A stretch of 64,000 nucleotides of DNA from Apostichopus japonicus (lineage: Eukaryota > Echinodermata > Holothuroidea > Aspidochirotida > Stichopodidae): NCBI RefSeq assembly GCF_037975245.1, contig NC_092561.1, positions 13,141,001 through 13,205,000 on the forward strand. The letters run 5' to 3'. Both the position numbers and the translations under genes were made by a program. This document shows positions 10,060 to 22,160 of the stretch, one piece after another; position 1 is the stretch's first letter, and every line of letters begins with the position of its first letter. The notes beneath the pieces were generated by a model. The model was not told where the DNA came from, searched no databases, and saw only the letters and a program-made list of their open reading frames with translations.

Positions 10060-13000
10060 TGTGTATGTTCATTGCGCCTGCATATGTCGCTTCGTCTTTT
10101 AGTTGGCTGTTGTATTTATCCTTAGTAATATTATCAATTCAAAATAGTAGCCTACATGTATTTAACATTTAACTTTGCACCTTATAATATTTTCAAGAAC
10201 AATCACATAAAATTCTGTTTCATTTTCTGTATTAGTTAAAAAAGTGATTGCTTACGGCAAAACAAATTCAAAATCAGTTACCATGTTTTATCCCAGCTAC
10301 CTTTATATGTGGTGTTCCGGGATATTATATAGTCCGAGGATTCTCGTAGACTTTAGCGTTGCTTCACGTTATCAATATCTTTCTTCGAGGCTTTCACGAT
10401 ATAACGTTTGTTTTCAGGACTGCAGTTTAAACTCATTGGTTTCTGTGTGATATGACACAAGAACAACCTTTTTACCGTGACGATTTGTCAAATATGAGTG
10501 ACTATTCTTAGATTGTTTGTGATAATTGATCTCTGTAAGACATACCATTATTATTTTTGCAATACAGTATTAGCTGCAGAGTATTACTATACAATAAGTT
10601 AAGGGTAGTATTATTAATGAACCTTCAATAACGGGAATTTTCCTTTCTTACCATACGTCCTTAAAATTATATGGGCCATTTGATTAGTTCCGAAGGCCAC
10701 TTGAATCTTAAACTGGATAGTCCTGCTGGGAATATTGATTTTCTTTCAACTTTCTACCTTTTTTTATTGCTGACGTCCATAGAGACCTTCAACATAACTA
10801 GCGATATTTGTTTCCACGAACTTTGGCGAATTATTAAGCCATATCTCTAGATCGAGATGGCTGATATGATCTACAGAGAGAGGTCGAGAGGTAAACCTGT
10901 AAATGGCACTGCACACATGATTAAGTAGGGTTAGTAATCAAGTCTTATGTGATATTTCCCTAAACCATGACAATACCCATATAAGACCTTAAACTATTGA
11001 GCTATTTTCAGTAGATTTGTGATCATGCCTCAGTCTCGAGACCTCATATTAAGTAAAATGGTTGGTTTAATAGAAATAGGGAACCCATGTTGTCATTAAA
11101 AAGAAGATGACACGTGTTAAGTAGGACTATATTAATTTAATTATTAAAGGTTACATTAGCTGTTATAAAAATGTACTTAAATATGTTAGACAATATTAGA
11201 AAACTAAACTGCTTATTAGGAGAAACTGATATGTACAACAATCCAAGTACCAACAACAAACGCGGTTTTGTGTCAAACCAGAGTATTGAGACAAGTCCCT
11301 AAGTGAGACAACTCACTAGGTGAATTAAGACAACTCCCGACAATATGGATACAAAATACCTAATACCAGCATTTCAATGCTTTCTCAACGAAAGCATTAG
11401 AGTGTGAAATAACCTCTAACACTATTCAAGAGGTGTGTGTTTCCTAACTGGCTCTGAAGTTAGTCATGCCAAGTTTTAAAAGCAACACATGATTGATGAA
11501 TCTCCCTTTTCATAAACTTCCTGAATTTTACAACATACCCTTTTCCGATTAAATTAATGTAGTATGGAATTGAGTGGTGGGTGATGTTTATAGAACGTTT
11601 AGGAGGCCTTTTTGCAGGCAGGACTGTATTTCATGGGGAGGGGGCAGCCGAACGGGGCCAGCTATATGCCCCAGTATCAACACGATAACGACAGAGATAA
11701 GTATACTGTGGTGCTAAAATCCCTTCCAACAAGTACTAGGTGGAATGAAGTGATTTAATTGTGAGAAGTAGGCCCAATGTGGTAAAGCAGAAAATCTTGT
11801 AACAACAATTTTCTTAAACTTTATTATTATTATAAAATCGAACAGGTGTAAGGTAGTTACAATTTTTTTATTCTTATGAACTCAAAAGGGAACGTCTTTC
11901 AAAGTAAGTGCAAAACAACGGCTTATCATGCAGGATGCTTTCAAACTTTCAAAAGATTTGGGGGAGGGGAGGGGAGAGGGGACTGTTTTATCTTACAAAA
12001 TTTCCCGCGTTTTGGGCGAGGTAAAACAATTTTATAATGAACATACTGGCAAGGTTTCTTTGGTAAACAAATGGTTCCTTGCAGTTCTTTTGCAGTTCAT
12101 TCAGGAATTCATTGTTGATAAGCATCACAGAATAAGAGCATTGATTAGTGCTCGCTAATGAACTAAACGATAATAGAAACAAGAATGGTGGGAACTTCAA
12201 GGTGGTCAGGTTTCGATATCGTTAATTTGATGCTCAGTGGGGAGTTCTCCATTGATGTATTTACCATGTGTATTTGCGTGTTTGTGTGTGCATGTCGATA
12301 TGTTAGGATACATATGTCGGTGATGTGGAGCATCCGAGTAGCCGTATTAATATAGATCTCCATATTTTATCAAACTTGCTAGCTTAAAAGTTACGATTTT
12401 TTTCAGGCGGGATCATGTCTTTCATTCAACTTATACTACTTTCTGTGAAATTTCAATTGTAATCTTAGCTACAAGATCTTTCTATTTCTTTGTCAACTAA
12501 TTTAGAACAATAGTACGATTTAAGCTGATAACAAGCCAATGATTGCTTATCATGCATTGAATTAGTTAGGGAATGTATTCTATCAATGACTTGTTTGACA
12601 AAGATGGGTGACTTTTACCAAGTTGATCAATTTATTGAGAAGTTTTCGTTATCCACTCATTTCTGAAATATACTTGGAATAAGGTCATTAATCAAGTTTG
12701 ATTCATGTTTGTATAATCCCATTAATAGTTTGTATAATATGTTACTGACTGATTGTTATTGGACATGTCAATCAGTTCACACTAATTAGGTTGAAAATGT
12801 TTGCCAGCCAGTCTCATTTAAAATGTGGTGAGATATGTAATATATAAGAGATTACCACTTTAAACATCAGAGGCTATGTTTATAACGGCTGGACTACTTT
12901 GACTAACACCCAGACAATTAGATCAGTTCCTCCAGATGCAACACAAAACTCATTGGAAAACTAACAAATTTTTGACATTACATAACATGTAAGCAATTCA

Positions 13001-14850
13001 TCAAACACAAATGGTGTTGAATGGCATCTTAATGTTTTCTGTTGTTAATATGAAGCTAAATAACGTGTTTTGGTTGAGTTATTGGAATGGATGAAACAAC
13101 GCATTAATATTAATATTTGGGCCTACGCTGAGTATTGACGAACTGATCAACTAAATTAACCTTAAAGGAGCATTGCAGCCTCGATTGAGAATATTTTGAA
13201 GGTGATCATTCTGAAAACTATACATTCTTAGCACTGAATAGTATCTTTCTTCTTTTATTGGTAGTGTTGATGGTTCTGTGTGAATACAACTAGGGCAGTG
13301 AACAACTTTACTTTGATTGTGCGCGGTTCTCATACAAATCAATTGTCAAGTTTTCAAACTTAACATACTACTTACTTATTCAACTAGTGTCAGTTCATTG
13401 CAACAAAGTTGAGGGAGGAAAATTTGTGAAAATAGTAGTCAGGTTTTAATTTGACATCTGGACATCATGTACTGTAAGTGACGTGATTCAGTTTGTTGAT
13501 GTTGCTTGTGATGGTAGATGGCATTTAAAGTGTTCATGTTGTGTACAGTAGATGTCGACTAGATGTTGATAATAGGATTCGTCTTCCTCGGGTAAACGCA
13601 CCGTATATCACTAACATATATCATTGAATGTTAAGCAATGTTATAGGATGGTGTCATCGTGCTGGGTAAGAGTATCATTATCATTGGATTGGTATTGTAA
13701 TGGTTATGATGTGGCCTTAGCTCTCCTGAAATAATTGAATTTCATCTGGGCACGTTACTTTAATAAATCCTCCTCTTATTATTCACGGCTTATGTCTACA
13801 TGCCCACAGTTGGCTTAGGATAAGAAGATCAATTTTAATGCCATTTACTTGTCACAATCACTACCTTGACGATTCTACAAATAAACCACACTGTTATTTT
13901 ATGAAAAAGTGATTGATTTAGGTAAAAATGTTTCGTCCTGTCTGATGATGTGGGATACAAAGAAATTGTCAAATAGTCACTAAAATCACCGAAAATATCC
14001 AGGCACTGCTGGTGGTTATACATCATATAAATTAGAAACTTACTTGCAATTTTTTTTATAAATTTGTAGCATGTACAAATCTGCCAACAGTTAGTACTCC
14101 ACTTCAAGAAACTGCTGATCACGGGCAAAACAGATGGTATGCAAGCAGTACCCTGTAAAACCCATCGGACAAAAATAGACAGTCAAATATTACTACTGTA
14201 GAAAGGTTGAGAATCAGGAACAAATTTGCAGCTAATTTCAACACTGTGGGCAAACAAAACTATAACAAAGTTTGAATTGGATTTCCATTTGCCATTGATA
14301 GAAATTCCTCTAACCTCAGGAAAACATAAAGTCAAGGTTTGTATCCTTTCAGAGCACAATAACTTCCTTAGTAAAGCTTGAATAAAGTTCAGACTTGATA
14401 TGTGTGTACACACTTTGTGAGTACAACAACACTATAGCTTCGTGGTCTAGGGATCTGTGTGAGGTCCACAAAGGTCAGAGTAAGAAAATGTTGTAATCAG
14501 AGGAACTTTAAAAGTAAACCTTTATGCACTAATACATTTCATACGTGGTACGTGAACTAACCTTACTGATCCATTGCAGCTTACAGTAAATGATCTCAAA
14601 TAATATTTGGCAAGGAATCTACAAGCCTGTTGGCTTTCTGGTTTAAGCCGGTAACAATAGTCAGCACCACTTTAGAGTTGTGTTTACAGGACACAATAGT
14701 CAACATGGAAGGGGGTCTTTGGGAACTTTAAAATCTAGTTAATACCTGAATACCGGGACACAATGGTAGTATACCAAAGTTACCTAAATGATATATGCGA
14801 TGGGTTTAATTCAATTGTAACTAAATGATGGATCTCGTCAATGATCTTCA
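10060..14850. other. Gene-poor intergenic stretch
   Basis: About 4.8 kb of AT-rich sequence. I find no conserved exon, RNA gene, TIR or tandem array; the small open frames have no family signature. Confidence 0.5.
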
Positions 14851-14854
14851 TTTA

Positions 14855-15062
14855 TAAGACAGGTATTCTGCTACATTCTAACTGTAGATACACAGATAAT
14901 GTACACCATACAGTTGATCTCCAGTAATAAGACAGGTATTCTGCTACATTCTAACTGTAGATACACATTTAATGTACACCATATAGTTGTTCCAGTAATA
15001 AGACACATGCTCCCTTACATTCTAACTGTAGATACACAGATAATGTACACCATACAGTTGAG
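14855..15062 (+). repeat. ~72-bp tandem repeat (3 copies)
   Basis: Three units carry CTACATTCTAACTGTAGATA followed by CACAGATAATGTACACCATA. The first two are closest; the third reads CTCCCTTACATTCTAACTG at its start. Confidence 0.9.
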
Positions 15063-15500
15063 TATTTTTGTTATCTGCTGTTTTTGTCAACTCTCCACTA
15101 AATGCTTGTTAATTGTGAGTGTTTGCTCATTAAAAAAGCAAGCAAATTGTGACCATGACTCCTCCATTATGTGGTAAACTTGGCTGTGGTTTAGTGAACA
15201 ACAAGTTTCTTGTGTACCCTCCCCCAAGTCTCTGGCATATGCTTCAGGTTTCCTGTTATCACTAACTACCATCGTGATTCCTTTCTGCATGTAATTGCAA
15301 ATATTAGTGCAATTCACTCTCAAACTATTATAATATTAAAATATTGCATATTGTAAATAAATATTTATAACTTACTAAGAAGTGTTAGAGTACCATGTTG
15401 TTTTTTGCTGTTGTTTATTTCAAAGAGTACATTTTGTTATCCAGTGTTGTTTTCTACTTTAAAGGAAATACAATATTTATCAACTCTGACTTATGTGACC

Positions 15501-16413
15501 CAGTGGCGGCGGAACCGGGGGGGGGGGGGCTTGGGGGGCGGGGGGCTCAGCCCCCCAATGAAAAAGTTGAGGGGGCAAATGCATGATAAGCCCCCCCCAA
15601 TATTTACCAAGGCTCCGAAACGTGCATCTGCCCATTTTTTCAATGCATACTTGTCGATCTGTCCGATGCACACGTATACTATATAGGTGTAATCATTTTA
15701 GTAAATGCTGGGGGGACCCTCGGCCCGTCCCCTGGCTATAGACCACAATGATTGACTGTATCATGCCTCGTCGAATATTAGTGTTTTAAATAAGAGTGTA
15801 ATAAGCTAAACGCTACACTCATCAAAATTTGCGTTTACACTACGAGTACACGCAAGGCGTGGAACATGGCTCTATGTTTAAACGCAATCAATTATTAAAC
15901 GAACAAAAACACAATATTAGCATTGCACCTGTACTGTATAGGGTACATGCATTCGTGACAGAACTTGGTTCATAGAAATTTGTTGGCAACTGCACATGGT
16001 TTTGGAATTACCCATTTGTTGACATTTAGAAATGCTTTCAGTTTTTTCTTACGTCATTTATTTAATTATTGCATTGAATTGCAAGTAGTAATTTATACTA
16101 CACTCAAAAACGTCTTTGCGAGTACACTACGAGTAATAGCTACTCTCTTAAAACACCATCGAATATACAAATTACAATGTTTTTACAGATTTTTACGTGC
16201 AATCTGAGAAATTGCAGGCTTGAGACCAATATTTTAGGGCTAGGTATTCGCAGCATAAAACACTCAGAAAGTGATGTTTCCGGCCATCTAGGGGTTTGAA
16301 AAAAACCAAAATTTTCTGGTACGATCCGCGCCAACCGATGGTGGCGCTCCGCTTAGATAGTCTCCACACATTAGCCCCCCCCCCCCAATAATTTTCCCGT
16401 TCCGCCGCGCCTG
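15501..16413. mobile_element. hAT-type non-autonomous element with perfect 8-bp target duplication
   Basis: The octamer ATGTGACC occurs directly before (15493-15500) and after (16414-16421) the element. The left end is CAGTGGCGGCGGAACC and the inverted right end is CAGGCGCGGCGGAACG, 13 of 16 matching. Long G-runs sit just inside the left end and the mirror C-run just inside the right end. hAT transposases make 8-bp duplications and their termini commonly begin CAG or TAG, so assignment to hAT is well supported although no transposase is encoded. Bases 16310-16362 contain the recurring module (CGCGCCAACC, GGTGGCGCTCCGCTTAGATA) also found in other repeats of this window. Confidence 0.88.
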
Positions 16414-16421
16414 ATGTGACC

Positions 16422-17930
16422 AGGTCTTCTTACTTTTCCTGCTGTCTGACGACCACTAGTATCTAGGCATATTCATACACAATTTATTTGAAGGAAGTTA
16501 AATCATAGAGGTTATTGAAATATGCCAGAATGACAAAGGCTGGAGATAATGTCATTGTTTCACGTTTGTTGAATGCCGTTTTTTAGTTTCACCATCATCG
16601 CTGGGTGATTTCTGTGACATTGGCGAATACATACGAATAACACAAAAACTTACAAATAAGCATTTCATTTGTAACAAGAAACAGACCCAAGCGATTTGTT
16701 GTGGTCAGGGAGGGGGTGGTATGTGGTGCTGAAAAGAGAGTTTTGCCAGCCCCTCACATGCAGGCCACCCACAAGTTTTGACAATACTTATATGTTCATA
16801 CACTATTAGCCATGGTCGAAAGCTTAGAAGACATTGAATAAAATCCACTATTCTTGCAAGAATCATTCATCGACAAATATTTTATACAAATTGTTTTGAA
16901 AGTACGACAGTAACCGGCAATCTAGGGTCATGGTTAACTCTTTACTTTGCTCTGGATGCGGTTGCGAAACCTCGTTCTGTAGAAAAATCGCATGAATATA
17001 CCAGTTAATTTATTAAGGAAATGTATACTTGAGTTGGTTGGCGATTATGTTAGTCTATACTCTTTATTCGCATCGTTTCCCACTTGTTGATGCACTTCGA
17101 TAAGTTTTAAATCGACATACCAGCAAATATCACTAGTTCTTCGAGAATTCACCCACATGCTCGACACGGCTTCATGAAAAGTGTCACTAAGTTCATTTGG
17201 ATTATTTCAACTTTTACGTTACATTGATAAGAAATTTCTAAAGTGTTGCTGCTCTGCAAATCTTTTAAGTGCAACATGGAAATATTTTGTTAGAATTACT
17301 CGTAACAAAAACCGTCAATCATTTTACAATGATATATTATTTTATGATATCTTTTTTTAATTGGATATGAAGGGGTAGGAATGGGTGGAACTGAGTTGCT
17401 GGTGGAATGGGTCTATAGTTATAGATATGATAAAACCCGATTCCATACAAGGAACGTTCCCTCCCCCGCATCACACCCCCTACCTCGGCTTGCCACTTAT
17501 CAATCTCATATAGGGTTAAACACCGAACATTGGGGTGCTTCTAGATATGCTAGAAAGACGAATATGGTCACCCATTGATAAACTTTAACACCTTAGTGGG
17601 GTTAATTGTCTCATTTCTTAGCATAGCAGTTTTATAAAAGATTATTACTACATTAAAACATCCATGGCAGTTATTCGTCAACATGAACTTGTGAATAAGT
17701 TTGTTCTGTTAAATACACTATTAAAATACATTGGACAAAATGAGACCTACAACTGGCAGCACTGGCTTTGTACTTGTAATGTTAACCGTTATGTTCTGTC
17801 AAATCCCTGTTTTGCAGAGCTTCACCAGTGTGTCTATTGAACTACATTTACATATTTTATTCTTCACATCACCTTTACAAAGTAGCACAACGGACAATGA
17901 ATACAGTACAACACATCATGTTACAAAGAA
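16422..17930. other. Intergenic, no feature seen
   Basis: AT-rich; no recognisable gene or bounded repeat. Confidence 0.5.
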
Positions 17931-18975
17931 CAGGGGCGTATCCAGGATTTTCTAACTCAGGGGCGCGAATTACTATCTAAGCGGAGCGCCACCATCGGTT
18001 GGCGCGCAGCGTACACGAAAATTTCTGGTTTTGATACTCCCCAGATCACCGGAAATGGCATTTCTCGCGCTTGAAAATGACCAACCATATGTACGCTTTT
18101 TGCCTGAGAACCAAGTATTTCCCAATAGTTTTTTTTCCATCCATAACCTTTTTGAAGATTGGCACCAGTCACAAATCATGTTCGACCTCATCGCATGTCC
18201 TGTTGGATCATTGCTTTTGTAAGTGATTCTACGTCGCGGCCCACAATACCCGTGAGCCCCACTTTTCAAGGTTTTAAGCCCATTATTTGTTCAGAATTTG
18301 AAAATTCTCATTTCTCGTGAATAAACTCACTTCAAAACATACCCATAATGTTGCAAAAAATGTCATCTATGGACAACCAATATAGAAAAACCTCCTTCAA
18401 CCCCTAACAGACCGGTCAATAATTGCACGAGTAGAGGGAAGTATGATGAAGAATGTTGGTGAAGGAATTTTCGAAAATTCAGACACAGTTAATTTATTGG
18501 ATGTACAAATATTAAAACTTCTTATAACGGCTATTATAAAACTTCGTTGAAGGAAATGAAAATAGAGCAGATATTTCCGAAACCGAACACTACACACATA
18601 GGCGTAGGGGGCGGAGGGGGGGGGGGGGGCTGCAGCCCCCAATTCGCCATGTCTAATGTAAAAGAGAGTTTTGACATGATTGGACTTCCATGCTTTTCTC
18701 CATCTGCATAAGACATTTCGTTGTTTACATTAGCATCCCGCGGTATACTGCGCAACTTTCAAGAACCGTACGGTACACGATGGCATGCGATGTAATAACC
18801 AATGCTTACTTATATGACTTTGACATGTTGAACGCGCGGAGCGCGCGACAATTTTTGGTTATTTTTTTCGGGCAAGTCGGGCAGTTTTGAGGCTGTTCAT
18901 CCTGGAACGCCATTTTCATGCTCACTGATATGATGTGATATCTGCTGTTTGCTTTAGAAATTCAGAAATTCGAAC
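17931..18975 (+). mobile_element. CAG-ended dispersed repeat, full-length-type copy
   Basis: Begins CAGGGGCGTATCCAGGATTT and runs through the module ATCTAAGCGGAGCGCCACCA, a long AT-richer body, a poly-G/ctgcagcccccc hairpin near 18605-18640, and a right part ending near AAATTCAGAAATTCGAA. The same order occurs inverted at 46680-47881 and, with the middle deleted, at 23537-24835. No open frame spans it. The CAG start and GC-rich tracts resemble the hAT-like elements here, but I cannot match both ends or a target duplication. Confidence 0.7.
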
Positions 18976-19502
18976 AGGCGCGTAGCGAATAATTTGCTCA
19001 TGTCGGCTACTGCAGAAAGAATCCTATTTGTCATTGTCAATTGCAGCAGAAGTACAAGCACTTAAAATGTTAATTTACATACGGCGTACGAGTGTTGACA
19101 TTGCCTTAAAGGCAAGAAATAAACTTTGTAGTTTGGATTTTAATGAATTGCTTTATTTTATTTTTTATATGAACCGCAAAGTAAACACATTTGATAATTT
19201 TGTGTAACAAAGGTAATATGCGGACTTCAATACCATTTAACGTTTGGTTTATATATTTCATTTTGGTAAAGCAGTTTCTGTGTAGGCGTTGACTAACAAA
19301 TTTTAATTAGAAGCAGGTGAGGACTGTTTGGCATTGTTTTACTAATCAAACACCTCTCGATGAACACACGAAATAAAGATGCAATTAATCAAGTAATATA
19401 TCTTAGTAAAAAATATTACGAATATAAGAATGTGATACAAAAGATTTGAGACATTATTCAACGATACGTTTACAGACAAGAATTACAAGTTTACTCGAAG
19501 AA
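18976..19502. other. Upstream region of the second FReD locus
   Basis: AT-rich sequence upstream of the signal-peptide exon; no convincing promoter element can be singled out by eye. Confidence 0.4.
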
Positions 19503-20506
19503 ATGATGACTTTCACCATCCTCATGGTGGTTGTGGCCACAGGAATCTTTGGGAACATTGCTCTCAGGCTGGACGATAAGGTAAATCAAACGTTAAGAAG
19601 TTAAGAAAGAAAGCCAAGGAAGTAGGATGGTTCATATACATTGCTGGTCTACTGTTTCAATCATGCAACTTGATTAAACGTGCAATATTTGGAGACCCAT
19701 ACCGAAAAATATATAATATATAGTTTAACATATTTAAATTGATTAAAGTTTAGATTCATGATAGCGGTATATCTACTAGCTCTAAAATAACAATAATAAA
19801 CCAATTTTAATTGTTGCGATATATCACATGCACCAAATGTCGACGTCCGACTTCTTGGAAAACTTTTTCGATAGAACTTTTCACATGTTCACTCAGACCG
19901 CATTGTAAGTCAGTCGGTACTAAGTTTCTTTATGAAATTCACTTCTTGAATTTTCCTGAAATCAGAAGACCAGAAAAAATATACAGCATCTACTTCTCCA
20001 AAAAAAAAAAATAGATTTGCTTATTACAGAAACTGCAATGGTTTATGTATGGCAGTTGTCAGCATAAGTACTTATACATTCTATATTATATGTTATTGTG
20101 AGTAAAAATCAAGATTACTGTGTTGACGGACAATATCATGTCTCTCAATGTACGTCGGACAAAAAAAGAAATGAAGAAAATATGTGGATCGTAACTTGTG
20201 GTGAAGTTGGTGACGGTGGCTAGAGCCCCCATGGGTTGTGTTGGTGTTGTTGTAACTGCTCATCTTATATTAAGGCTAAATATTGCTAAACTATATATGG
20301 AAATAAAAAAGAAAATATATATATTTTCCAAATAAGTTTCTTCATAGATACCGTAAACTTACTCCGACTTGCATTATTATATAAGGTAGAAAAAAGACCA
20401 ATTATGTCGAAATCAAAACTTATTTATGAATAAATAATTAGATTAATTAATTAACTACATTTATTAAGCAGGAGGGTCTTTAATGTCTCCATGGAATCTC
20501 TGGGTA

Positions 20507-20790
20507 CAAGGTCATGGTCGAGCGGCACAAAGGGCGGTTGCATAGAAGGAATGTAGCCTACCATATGGGATGTCTTGGGTTCGATCCCTGACCGGCCAAA
20601 GTAAATAGCATTTACCTCCAGGAAACATCAACAGTTTTGACATCTGCAATGGATTGTAAATATTCAAAATGATCTAAAACTGGAAATCAAAAAGCCACCT
20701 GACGTCAGGTTTCAAGTCATTGAGACTTAGTATCATAAAATAACTGCCCTCAGACTGAAAGAGAACAATATTAACAACTGGGATTGATGG
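20507..20790 (+). mobile_element. tRNA-derived SINE in FReD intron
   Basis: A tRNA-like head contains an A-box-like TGGTCGAGCGGC and a B box GGGTTCGATCCC about 60 bp apart, the long spacing of a tRNA with an extended variable arm (Leu or Ser type). The outer arms GGTCA and TGACC can pair. It is followed by an unrelated body with AGCCACCTGACGTCAGGTTT. This is the layout of a tRNA-headed SINE. I do not see an exact target duplication. Confidence 0.6.
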
Positions 20791-20969
20791 GACTGGGGCT
20801 AAGGCCCTCATGGTTAGGTCCACATTTGGAAGGGAGATGAAAGAAAATGGGAAAGAGGGGTTTAGTAACTGACGATTCGAAACCCCTGAGATCCTTCATT
20901 TGCCTTACATTTTTTTGTCTTACATTATTCTTTTCTTCTATTGATATTATGGTTGTGTAAAAGTAAGGT

Positions 20970-21010
20970 GGTCTGACGTTTCGATCTTAGAAGGACCTTC
21001 TTCAGAGGCT
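20970..21010 (-). other. Hammerhead-ribozyme-like motif
   Basis: On the minus strand the order is CTGAAGA, a hairpin-capable spacer, GAAAC and then GTC. This matches the hammerhead core order CUGANGA, stem II, GAAA, UH, with the very short stem III known from Penelope-like retroelement ribozymes. Stem II has one mismatch and stem I is weak, so activity is doubtful. Confidence 0.3.
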
Positions 21011-21039
21011 TAATGACAAGTTGCAGTAACTTAAGGGAC

Positions 21040-21300
21040 AAAAACACCCACGGAAAATAGACAGGTTAATGAGCATGGTGAACACAAAGAGATAGATGTA
21101 AGGGGATTAGTAGACAAGGGATGGAGAGAAGAAAGAAAGAAACCAGCAGGGGAAGAGGAGAGGTAGGAGATAAACAGTGGAGGGACAAAGAGAGGATTAA
21201 GGGAAGGGGGTAGAGAATAAACTAGAGAATGACAAAGACAGAAAGGTGAGGAAAAAAGGGTGGAAGAGAGCTATGAGAAAAGGAGTGACAAGGGGGGCAG
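21040..21300 (+). repeat. Purine-rich tract in FReD intron
   Basis: About 260 bases composed largely of A and G (GAAAGAAAG, GGGGAAGAGGAGAGG) just upstream of FReD exon 2. Probably low-complexity sequence. Confidence 0.7.
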
Positions 21301-22160
21301 AAGAAAAGATATTATTGTTGTTAATATTGTTAGTGTCTTTACCTTTTTAGGAAACTATCCCTCCAAATGCACACTACCAATGCCCTTCCACCTCTCAACT
21401 AGTGATGTATCGCGACTGTAGCGAAATACAGTCTGAATGTCATTCACAAGCCAATGGGGTACACCAATTCAACCAGACGGATGTGGTGCATTTAATGTGT
21501 ATTGTGATTTCGACACTGACGAAGGAGGATGGACGGTAACAACGTTTTTGTTCTTTAATTTATTTATTCTACTCGCTTGTTTGGACTGTGATACATGTTC
21601 ATAAATTCCGCCTAACACAGTAGAACGCATAGGGCACGGGAGTTGTCAGTCTACAGGGGTTTGTGCAAATATCAACCATGATGGATGCTATATGTTCTAC
21701 TAAGGTAGATGTCTAGGGAACCTGTGATGAAGCGCGCAAGTGTCATTTACTTCCTATTACCCTGCCTGACAGCTCTCATATATAGCCTTCGCATAAAAAG
21801 TTTCTATTAGGTTTTACAGTCTTGGAACGTTAATTCAAATTTCCGAACGTACCCACTTTACTTCACTCAGCTCTACAAGGAATGAAATGGTCCTGACACT
21901 TGACGCATACGTCTGGTCAACAAACCTCGTGATACATGAAATTGTATCATATATACGTATCTTTAGATTTGATGATCACGTCTTTTACATTCCTACCCTA
22001 TAGGTGATTCAACGCCGCTTGGACGGATTAGTCAATTTTGATAAACTGTGGACTGATTACAAAAATGGGTTCGGCTTTCTAAACACAGAATTCTGGTTTG
22101 GTAATGAAAAACTTGCCTACCTCACCGCTCAGAAGAACTACGAGTTACGAATAGATTTCC

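Larger units (their letters stand above)
19503..22160 (+). pseudogene. Second FReD gene, 5' half, frameshifted and 3'-truncated
   Basis: Exon 1 (19503-19580) starts with two Met codons and encodes a signal peptide (MMTFTILMVVVATGIFGNIA), ending at gtaaat. Exon 2 (21351-21535) follows a tttttag acceptor and encodes CPSTSQ, RDCSEIQSECHSQANGVH, then needs a one-base shift to continue as IQPDGCGAFNVYCDFDTDEG and WT before gtaaca. Its length is 185 nt, one short of a multiple of three, which confirms a missing base. Exon 3 (22004 onwards) gives VIQRRLDGLVNFD, WTDYKNGFG and ELRIDF, then leaves homology abruptly after 22160. Intron phases are all zero and match a normal FReD gene. Bases 22046-22160 differ from bases 1-115 at only two positions. 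The rest of the domain, present at 116-2096 in the first copy, is absent here. It is therefore a broken tandem duplicate unless the assembly is wrong. Confidence 0.88.

Noticed and set aside
9699-10102. Open frames on both strands encoding a 12-residue repeat
   Set aside because: The 36-bp tandem unit is divisible by three and keeps all these frames open; no splice or promoter context.
17931-18975. Complete hAT element with 8-bp duplication of acaaagaa
   Set aside because: No second copy of the octamer and no matching right end were found, so only a dispersed repeat is claimed.
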